Shown piece by piece: positions 6,398 to 11,127 of a DNA stretch of 11,127 nt (within the stretch, counting starts at the first letter, position 1; each line of letters begins with the position of its first letter). Source of the DNA: an uncultured Christensenellaceae bacterium. GTDB lineage: Bacteria > Bacillota > Clostridia > Christensenellales > Aristaeellaceae. The position numbers were made by a program, and so were the translations under genes. Where the stretch lies: the NCBI GenBank assembly GCA_905236495.1, contig CAJOPV010000006.1:1-11127 (forward strand), in the 5' to 3' direction. The notes under the pieces were generated by a model, which saw nothing but the letters and a program-made list of their open reading frames with translations, made no database searches and was not told the origin of the DNA.

Positions 6398-7458
6398 TGG
6401 ACGGATCTGCGCTGACGGATATGCTGCAAAAAGCGGTGGAAATGGGCGGCTCCGACGTATTCATCATTCCCGGCGCCCCGGTGGCGGTGAAGGTGAATAA
6501 CGATTTTCAGGATCTGACCCCGAGCCGCATCATGCCTACCGATTCCGAATGGCTGGTGAGGCAGATGTACGAGCTGGCCCACCGGGATTTTTCCATCCTG
6601 GATCGGGAGGGGGACGACGACTTTTCCTTTGCCATCCTGAATGTGAGCCGCTTCCGCTGCAACGCCTACCGGCAGCGCGGCACCTACGCCGCCATCTGCC
6701 GCATCGTGAATTTCGATCTGCCGGATTACCGATCCATGCATATCCCGGAGATGGTGATGGATTTGGCTGCCCAGCGCAGCGGCATGATCCTGGTGACGGG
6801 CCCTGCCGGCAGCGGCAAGAGCACTACCCTGGCCTGCGTGGTGGACCGCATCAACGATACCCGCAGCGCCCATATCGTCACCATCGAGGACCCCATCGAA
6901 TACCTGCATCGGCATAAGAAATCCCTGGTGAGCCAGCGGGAAGTGCCCAATGATGCCGCCACCTTTGACCGGGCCCTCAGGGCCGCGCTGCGCCAAGCGC
7001 CGGACGTGGTGATGCTGGGCGAAATGCGCGATCTGGATACCATCCGCACCGCCATAACCGCCGCCGAAACGGGGCACTTGCTTTTGTCCTCGCTGCATAC
7101 CATCGGCGCCGCCAAAACTGTGGACCGCATCATCGATACCTTCCCTGCCGAACAGCAGGGCCAGATCCGGGTGCAGCTTTCCATGGTGCTCAAGGCCGTG
7201 GTATCCCAGCGGCTGGTGCCCACGGTGGATGGCGGGCGGGTGCCCGTGTTCGAGGTGATGACGGTGAACGCCGCCATCCAGAATATGATCCGCGACGGGC
7301 GCACCCATCAGATCGATAACGTGATTTACGGCGGCAGCGATAAGAACATGATGAGCATGGACGCCGAGCTGCAGCGCCTGGTGCGGGAAGGGCGCATCAC
7401 CCGGGATATCGCCCTGGTGCACGCCGCCAACCCGGATACTCTTTCCAAGCGTATTTAA
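6394..7458 (+). CDS. pilT: PilT-type type IV pilus/secretion ATPase
   Basis: A 354-residue cytoplasmic hexameric ATPase of the PilT/GspE superfamily. Residues 1-100 form the N-terminal PAS-like domain (GGSDVFIIPG). The RecA-like domain has Walker A GPAGSGKSTT (136-145), Asp box TIEDPIEYLH (163-172), Walker B DVVMLGEMRD (204-213, catalytic Glu210) and His box LLSSLHT (230-236, His235). All are intact, so it should hydrolyse ATP. LGEMRD and the overall length fit PilT (the retraction motor) rather than the longer PilB/GspE extension motors; no Zn-binding cysteine cluster is present. Start 6394 is chosen because AAGGAG ends 7 nt upstream and ATGA overlaps the previous stop; the frame is open further upstream but only as a shadow of the preceding genes. 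With the GspF-like protein it forms the motor core of this locus. Confidence 0.9.
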   Translation: MMDGSALTDMLQKAVEMGGSDVFIIPGAPVAVKVNNDFQDLTPSRIMPTDSEWLVRQMYELAHRDFSILDREGDDDFSFAILNVSRFRCNAYRQRGTYAAICRIVNFDLPDYRSMHIPEMVMDLAAQRSGMILVTGPAGSGKSTTLACVVDRINDTRSAHIVTIEDPIEYLHRHKKSLVSQREVPNDAATFDRALRAALRQAPDVVMLGEMRDLDTIRTAITAAETGHLLLSSLHTIGAAKTVDRIIDTFPAEQQGQIRVQLSMVLKAVVSQRLVPTVDGGRVPVFEVMTVNAAIQNMIRDGRTHQIDNVIYGGSDKNMMSMDAELQRLVREGRITRDIALVHAANPDTLSKRI

Positions 7459-7464
7459 TCATTT

Positions 7465-7483
7465 CGGAAGGCCTGGCCTTCCG
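7465..7483. repeat. Perfect inverted repeat between pilT and the diguanylate cyclase gene
   Basis: CGGAAGGCC-T-GGCCTTCCG is a perfect 9-bp inverted repeat with one central base in the 42-bp gap. No U-run follows on either strand, so it is not a standard terminator. It could be an mRNA hairpin that sets differential stability, or a protein binding site. Confidence 0.6.
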
Positions 7484-7500
7484 CCAAAGCGGGGAATAGC

Positions 7501-8634
7501 ATGGAGCATATCCTTTACGCGGAAATCTACCTGATCTGCGGCATTGTCGTGGGTCTGCTTTTGATGTGGATGATCCGCCGGGAGACCGTATCCACCCAGG
7601 AAAAGAAGCTGAGAAACGTGCTGGCCTGGTTCCTGGCAAATTTTGCCGCGAACTTTATTTTTACCATGTTGAACAGCCTTCTCACTTCCTTCCCCCTCCG
7701 GCTGCCCCTGTCCATCCTGTTCAAAAACCTGTATTTTATTACCATGATGATCGGCGTGGGGGCTTGGTGCGCCTATGCCGAAGCGGTGCAGAAAACCTCC
7801 CGGAAGCGTTATCGCATCACCATGAGCGTGGTAGGGATCGCGCTGACGCTTTCTTTGATCCCGCTGATTGTCAATTTCTCCACCCAATCCATGTTCTATT
7901 TTGATGAGAACTGCTCCTATCACCGGGGCGTGGGCTTTCATTATTTCATGCTGTATCTGTTCGTGATGTCTGCTTTCTTTGCGGTGCGGCTGATCCTCCA
8001 CGCCCAGTACGAAAGCGACCCCACCCAGCGCACCGCCCTGCGCCAGACCGCCGCCTTCCCGCTGTGCCTGCTGCTGGCTTGGGTGCTGTGCTTCGTGGGG
8101 GAATCGGTACCGGTGATCTGCGTGTGCATCATGGTGGAGCTGCTGTTCATGTACACCGGGGCCAACAATCAATTGATCTCCAGGGATAAACTGACCCAGG
8201 TGAATAACCGCCAGAATTTGATCAGCTTCCTCAATTATAAGGTGCGTTCCCATGAGGAAAAGCTGTATGTGTTCATGGTGGATGTGGATTACTTCAAAAC
8301 CATCAACGATACCTACGGGCACCTGGAAGGGGATAACGCCCTGATGGATGTGGTGCGGGCGCTGAAAAAGGCCTGCCTGCCCTTCCGCAAGCGGCCCTAT
8401 ATCGCCCGATATGGGGGCGATGAATTCATCGTGGTGCTGGAGGGCTCCGCCAAGGATGCCGCCCAGATGAAGGACAGTATCCCCGCCATCCTGGTGGAGG
8501 AAGCCCGCCCCGACGCGCCCTATACCCTCAGCGTCAGCATCGGCATGGCGGAGTATGACCCCGGCATGACCGCCAAGGATATGATCGGCTCAGCGGACGA
8601 GGCGCTATACGAAATGAAACGGATGAGAAGATGA
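7501..8634 (+). CDS. Membrane diguanylate cyclase (GGDEF domain)
   Basis: A 377-residue membrane protein that should make c-di-GMP from two GTP. Residues 1-220 contain about six hydrophobic segments, an uncharacterised sensing module. A cytoplasmic GGDEF domain follows (about 225-377), with DKLTQVNNR at its start, the metal/substrate segment DVDYFKTINDTYGH (261-274), intact RYGGDEF (303-309), and SVSIGMAEY toward the end. The usual inhibitory I-site RxxD just before GGDEF is absent: the position reads RKRP. The enzyme may therefore escape product inhibition through that site. GCGGGGAA precedes the ATG at 7501. It lies 42 nt after pilT with no terminator, so it is probably the last gene of the operon and may supply a local c-di-GMP signal for filament function. 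No EAL or HD-GYP domain is visible in the window. Confidence 0.9.
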   Translation: MEHILYAEIYLICGIVVGLLLMWMIRRETVSTQEKKLRNVLAWFLANFAANFIFTMLNSLLTSFPLRLPLSILFKNLYFITMMIGVGAWCAYAEAVQKTSRKRYRITMSVVGIALTLSLIPLIVNFSTQSMFYFDENCSYHRGVGFHYFMLYLFVMSAFFAVRLILHAQYESDPTQRTALRQTAAFPLCLLLAWVLCFVGESVPVICVCIMVELLFMYTGANNQLISRDKLTQVNNRQNLISFLNYKVRSHEEKLYVFMVDVDYFKTINDTYGHLEGDNALMDVVRALKKACLPFRKRPYIARYGGDEFIVVLEGSAKDAAQMKDSIPAILVEEARPDAPYTLSVSIGMAEYDPGMTAKDMIGSADEALYEMKRMRR

Positions 8635-8671
8635 TTGGGGGCCTGCCCGGCCCCAAGCCCCGGACCGGGGC
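8635..8671. other. GC-rich tandem hairpins after the diguanylate cyclase gene
   Basis: TTGGGG(G)CC pairs with GGCCCCAA (8635-8656, one bulged G). It is followed by a perfect inverted repeat GCCCCGG-A-CCGGGGC (8657-8671). No T-run follows, so a Rho-independent terminator is not clearly supported, but the position right after the last operon gene suggests a role in transcript 3'-end formation. Confidence 0.4.
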
Positions 8672-8712
8672 GTTCCGCTTTGGACCCGCCCTGCGAAACG
8701 CACAGGACGCAT

Positions 8713-8737
8713 AAAACAGGCAATATGCTGCTTTGCC
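8713..8737 (-). terminator. Weak candidate terminator of proA
   Basis: Read on the minus strand, GGCAA pairs with TTGCC around a 9-nt loop and is followed by TGTTTT. The stem is only 5 bp, so this is a weak candidate. It lies 24 nt past the proA stop, between the convergent genes. Confidence 0.3.
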
Positions 8738-8760
8738 GGGCAGCGGCGCCCCTGGGCTGC

Positions 8761-10038
8761 TCAATCCAAATCTCTATGCGTATATTGAATTTTTCCCGTC
8801 ACGGTATCCTCCACCGTCTGGCCTGACCCCAGCAGGTGATATTTATAGGTGCACAGGCCCTCCAATCCCACGGGGCCCCGGGCGTGGAGCTTGCCGGTGG
8901 AGATGCCCACCTCCGCCCCGAAGCCGTAGCGGTAGCCGTCGGCAAAGCGGGTGGAGCAATTCACATACACCCCGGCGCTGTCGATGCCGGCTAAAAAACG
9001 CCGCTGGGCCGTTTCGTCCGAAGCGATGATGGCGTCTGTGTGGTGGGAGCCGTAGCGGTTGATATGGCGGATGGCTTCCTCCACGCTGCCCACGATTTTG
9101 ATGGACAGGATGGCGTCCAGGTATTCCGTGGCCCAGTCCGCATCCGTGGCAGGCAGGCAATCCATGATCTGCCGCGTCTCGTCATCCCCCCGAAGCTCCA
9201 CGCCCTTTTCCTTGAGGGCGCTGGCGCAGACCGGCAGGAAAGCCGGGGCGATATCCCGGTGCACCAGCAGCGTTTCCGTGGCGTTGCATACCGCCAGGGC
9301 CTGGGTCTTGGCATCCACGACGACCCGCACCGCCATATCCACCTCGGCGGAGGCATCCACATAGGTGTGGCAAATGCCGTCCGCGTGGCCCATCACGGGG
9401 ATGTGGGTATGATCCATGATGTAACGGACGAAGGCGTTGCTGCCCCGGGGGATGATAAGGTCGATGCTCTGATCCTGGGAGAGCATATCGGTTACGTCCT
9501 CCCGGGTCTCCAGCAGCGCGCCCCAGCCGTCGGGCAGGATGCCCTTTGTTCCCTCCGTCAGGGCCGCCATCAGCGCCCGATTGGTGCGAAGGGCCTCCCG
9601 TCCGCCCTTGAGCAGCACTGCGTTGCCGCTTTTGACGCATAGGGAGGCGATCTGCACCAGGGCGTCGGGCCGGGATTCAAACACCACGCCGATGACCCCG
9701 ATGGGGCAGGAGACCCGGTACAGGTTCAGCCCCGGGGTCAGCTCCCGGGCCAGGGTGGTTTGCCCCAGGGGATCGGGCAGCCCCGAAAGGGAGAAAAGCC
9801 CCGTGATCACATCCTGCAGTTTGCGCTCGTCAAATTTCAGCCGCCGCATCAGCGGGGCTGTTAGATTCTCCGCCTGGGCGGATTGCATATCTTCCCGGTT
9901 GGCGGCAAAAATAACCTGTGCATGCGCTTTCAGCGCCTGGGCCATGCCCTGCAGCGCCGCGATCCTTTGTTCATGGGTCAGCTGGGCCAGGGCGTAGGCC
10001 GCCTGCCGGGCCGCTGCCGCCGCTTCCTTTACCTGCAT
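8761..10038 (-). CDS. proA: Gamma-glutamyl phosphate reductase
   Basis: A 425-residue enzyme of proline synthesis that reduces gamma-glutamyl phosphate to glutamate-5-semialdehyde with NADPH in the cytoplasm. Seen: CPIGVIGVVFESRPDALVQI (111-130), SGNAVLLKGGREA (137-149) of the nucleotide-binding fold, LIIPRGSNAFV (194-204), the catalytic Cys251 in AVCNATETLLVH, and the late family signature with GAEVGISTGKLHARGP (374-389). Length is close to the usual 415-420 residues, with a short extra C-terminus. The ATG at 10038 is chosen because GGGAGGG lies about 6 nt upstream on the minus strand; an in-frame start further upstream would fall inside the promoter. The partner proB is not adjacent, because the divergent neighbour is smpB. 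It is transcribed toward the diguanylate cyclase gene. Confidence 0.96.
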   Translation of the reverse strand: MQVKEAAAAARQAAYALAQLTHEQRIAALQGMAQALKAHAQVIFAANREDMQSAQAENLTAPLMRRLKFDERKLQDVITGLFSLSGLPDPLGQTTLARELTPGLNLYRVSCPIGVIGVVFESRPDALVQIASLCVKSGNAVLLKGGREALRTNRALMAALTEGTKGILPDGWGALLETREDVTDMLSQDQSIDLIIPRGSNAFVRYIMDHTHIPVMGHADGICHTYVDASAEVDMAVRVVVDAKTQALAVCNATETLLVHRDIAPAFLPVCASALKEKGVELRGDDETRQIMDCLPATDADWATEYLDAILSIKIVGSVEEAIRHINRYGSHHTDAIIASDETAQRRFLAGIDSAGVYVNCSTRFADGYRYGFGAEVGISTGKLHARGPVGLEGLCTYKYHLLGSGQTVEDTVTGKIQYTHRDLD

Positions 10039-10059
10039 ACGTTTCCCTCCCCTGGCAGG

Positions 10060-10088
10060 ATTATACACGATCCTAAGCGGAATTGCAA
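10060..10088 (-). promoter_or_regulatory. proA promoter (shares its -35 with the smpB promoter)
   Basis: On the minus strand the -35 TTGCAA (10088-10083) and -10 TATAAT (10065-10060) are separated by exactly 17 bp. The -10 is perfect and the -35 matches 4 of 6. The same six bases are the -35 of the opposite promoter because TTGCAA is its own reverse complement. Confidence 0.72.
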
Positions 10089-10093
10089 TTCCG
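10078..10093. repeat. 16-bp perfect palindrome centred on the shared -35
   Basis: CGGAATTGCAATTCCG is a perfect 16-bp palindrome whose middle six bases are the -35 of both divergent promoters. It could be an operator for a dimeric regulator, or simply the consequence of the shared -35. Confidence 0.75.
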
Positions 10094-10111
10094 AATCAAC
10101 TGTGTTATAAT
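10083..10111 (+). promoter_or_regulatory. smpB promoter (extended -10)
   Basis: TTGCAA (10083-10088) and TATAAT (10106-10111) are separated by 17 bp, with TG one base before the -10 (10103-10104), an extended -10 that can offset the imperfect -35. Transcription would start near 10118, about 25 nt before the ATG of smpB. Confidence 0.78.
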
Positions 10112-10143
10112 GATTGCCCAATGAAAGAAAGGAGGTGCGCCGG

Positions 10144-10617
10144 ATGGCGAAGAAAATGGGCGTGAAGCCTATCGCGCAGAACAAAAAGGCGCGCCACGAT
10201 TATTTCATTGAGGAAAGCCTGGAATGCGGCATCGAGCTCAAGGGCACGGAGGTCAAATCCATGCGCCAGGGCAGGGTGAACCTGAAGGAGAGCTTTGCCA
10301 TGGTGAAAAACGGCGAGGTGCTGGTTCAGGGCATGCACATCAGCCCCTACGAGCAGGGCAACATCTTCAACACCGACCCGCTGCGGCCCAAGCGGCTGCT
10401 GCTGCACAAAAGCGAGATCAGGAAGCTGGGCATGGCGGTGCAGAAGCAGGGCTACGCTCTGGTGCCCCTGGACGTGTATCTCAAAGACGGGCGCATGAAA
10501 ATGACCCTGGGGGTCTGCGTGGGCAAGCACCTGCATGACAAGCGCGCCGCCATGGCGGAAAGGGACGTTAAGCGGGACCTGGCCCGCATGGTGCGTACCA
10601 ATAGCCGGGAGGGCTGA
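10144..10617 (+). CDS. smpB: SsrA-binding protein SmpB
   Basis: A 157-residue RNA-binding protein that carries alanyl-tmRNA into the A site of stalled ribosomes and starts trans-translation. Seen: the N-terminal AQNKKARHDYFIEE (11-24), GIELKGTEVKSMRQGRVNL (29-47), ISPYEQGN and DPLRPKRLLLHKSEI (66-92), and the C-terminal tail with GKHLHDKRAAMAERD (127-141), which takes the place of mRNA in the decoding channel. The usual GKK is GKH here. The ATG at 10144 is preceded by AAAGGAGGTG at 7 nt spacing; an upstream in-frame TTG at 10114 lies in the promoter/start region and is unlikely. Its RNA partner ssrA follows 139 nt downstream on the same strand, a common arrangement. Confidence 0.97.
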   Translation: MAKKMGVKPIAQNKKARHDYFIEESLECGIELKGTEVKSMRQGRVNLKESFAMVKNGEVLVQGMHISPYEQGNIFNTDPLRPKRLLLHKSEIRKLGMAVQKQGYALVPLDVYLKDGRMKMTLGVCVGKHLHDKRAAMAERDVKRDLARMVRTNSREG

Positions 10618-10637
10618 CACAAAACCACGGGAAAGCA

Positions 10638-10744
10638 TGAAAGGGCCGCCGCCCTTTCAACAACAATCCGCCGGGGCGGCTATGCCGCCCATGCTGCGGC
10701 AGATTGACGCAGCTTATCGAAGGCCCGCTTCAGCGGGATTTCGA
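10638..10744 (+). other. Three hairpins in the smpB-ssrA spacer
   Basis: Three inverted repeats follow one another: TGAAAGGGC-CGCC-GCCCTTTCA (10638-10659), GGGCGGC-TAT-GCCGCCC (10674-10690), and a two-part hairpin TCGAA / CCCGC-TTCA-GCGGG / TTCGA (10717-10744). None has a U-run. No convincing promoter lies directly before ssrA: TTGACG at 10704 has no -10 at 17 bp. So ssrA may be made from an smpB transcript and released by processing, with the last hairpin ending 12 nt before the mature 5' end. Confidence 0.5.
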
Positions 10745-10756
10745 TGGCATATTTGT

Positions 10757-11099
10757 GGGGGTGCACTGGTTTCGACGGGGATCGTCGGAGGTATGGTAAG
10801 CGAGCCGCGGACCCTGACCGCGCAACAACGGGGAACTTAAAATCAACTGACAACAATCAGTACGCTTTCGCTGCCTAAGGGCGGCGCGTCGGCCCTGAGC
10901 GCCTACGGCTCAGCCACCCGGCGTCATTGATGTAGGGAACGGGGCTATGGGGGCTTCGGCATAGCCCGGCACAAGAAGCTACTGAACGCTTAAGCCCGGC
11001 AGGGGGCGTAAGCGGGAGGGAACGTCAATTCCCTGCCTGCGCTCGGAGAAAACCATATCGCTGAATCTTCGGACAGGGGTTCGATTCCCCTCACCTCCA
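10757..11099 (+). ncRNA. ssrA: Transfer-messenger RNA (tmRNA)
   Basis: A one-piece tmRNA of about 343 nt. The 5' end GGGGGTG (10757-10763) pairs with CACCTCC (11092-11098) as the acceptor stem, with one G-U pair; A11099 is the discriminator. The conserved TGGTTTCGACGGGG follows the 5' arm, and the T arm is AGGGG-TTCGATT-CCCCT (11075-11091). The tag-coding segment ends GCT TTC GCT GCC TAA (to 10878). The 3' CCA is not encoded (the next bases are TAC), so it must be added after transcription. It works with SmpB to free stalled ribosomes and mark unfinished proteins for proteolysis. Ends are set by the acceptor pairing, accurate to a base or two. Confidence 0.96.
10843..10878 (+). other. tmRNA proteolysis-tag reading frame
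   Basis: The frame reads S-T-D-N-N-Q-Y-A-F-A-A then TAA. The YAFAA end is typical of degradation tags (E. coli ends YALAA). The resume codon is uncertain: TCA at 10843 follows TAAAA, as in the B. subtilis arrangement, but ACT or GAC also have an A four bases before them. The charged Ala would be added in front. Confidence 0.8.
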
Positions 11100-11109
11100 T
11101 ACGGAAGGG

Positions 11110-11127
11110 CCGCGTGTCACAGCGCGG
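11110..11127 (+). terminator. Probable ssrA terminator, cut by the window edge
   Basis: CCGCGTG can pair with CA(G)CGCGG (one bulged G) around a 3-nt loop, 10 nt after the tmRNA end. The sequence stops before any T-run could be seen, so this is provisional. Confidence 0.5.

Noticed and set aside
6205..7422. Long antisense open frame opposite pilT
   Set aside because: The forward strand encodes a textbook PilT with all motifs; the reverse translation is His/Ala/Gly-rich and resembles nothing.
8635..8760. A small gene in the convergent gap
   Set aside because: The short open frames there have no ribosome site and consist of reverse repeats of hairpin sequence; the region is better explained by hairpins and transcript ends.
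10535..10840. Open frame spanning the smpB end and the ssrA start
   Set aside because: It overlaps both smpB and the tmRNA, has no domain, and its translation changes character across the spacer.
1..11127. CRISPR array, insertion sequence, attachment site or tRNA gene
   Set aside because: No regularly spaced direct repeats, no transposase or integrase motifs with flanking inverted repeats, and no tRNA cloverleaf apart from the tRNA-like part of tmRNA were seen.

Overview
The window looks like chromosomal DNA from a GC-rich, low-branching Firmicute (class Clostridia; order not resolvable by eye). Reasons: consensus sigma-A promoters (TTGACA / TATAAT, 17-bp spacers), strong GGAGG-type ribosome sites, a monoderm-style secreted transglutaminase-like protein, Clostridia-like SmpB and ProA sequences, and a one-piece tmRNA whose tag ends in YAFAA. 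No insertion sequence, phage gene, CRISPR array or rRNA/tRNA gene is visible.

Layout. (1) 1-1268: the 3' part of a forward transcript with a phosphodiester glycosidase (NAGPA-type) gene, probably cut at its 5' end by the window edge, and a small Hpt phosphotransfer protein, closed by a good intrinsic terminator. (2) 1295-2585: a perfect sigma-A promoter and a single regulator gene: winged helix, BTAD-like helical region and a degenerate GGDEF-like C-terminus. (3) 2646-8634: a second sigma-A-like promoter, a leader of about 160 nt with two strong hairpins, then eight tightly packed genes: secreted transglutaminase-like protein, GspF/PilC-type inner-membrane protein, four small proteins each with one N-terminal membrane segment (one with a prepilin-like N-terminus), a PilT-type ATPase, and a six-TM diguanylate cyclase. 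Several genes overlap by 4 nt (TTGA/ATGA), implying one translationally coupled operon. (4) 8635-8760: convergent intergenic region with GC-rich hairpins. (5) 8761-10038, minus strand: proA. (6) 10039-10143: a divergent promoter region in which one palindromic TTGCAA serves as the apparent -35 of both proA and smpB. (7) 10144-11127: smpB, a hairpin-rich spacer, ssrA (tmRNA), and the start of its probable terminator.

How the parts fit. The centre of interest is the operon at 2843-8634. It has the motor (PilT-like ATPase), the membrane platform (GspF/PilC-like) and a set of divergent pilin-like subunits, but in this window no PilB/GspE extension ATPase, prepilin peptidase, PilM/N/O alignment proteins or classical major pilin. 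A secreted cysteine transglutaminase-like enzyme opens the operon and a diguanylate cyclase closes it. I infer a minimal or divergent type IV filament or secretion apparatus with local c-di-GMP signalling; the upstream BTAD/GGDEF-like regulator is a plausible controller. smpB and ssrA together form the trans-translation ribosome rescue system. All functional statements are from reading motifs; no database search was run.
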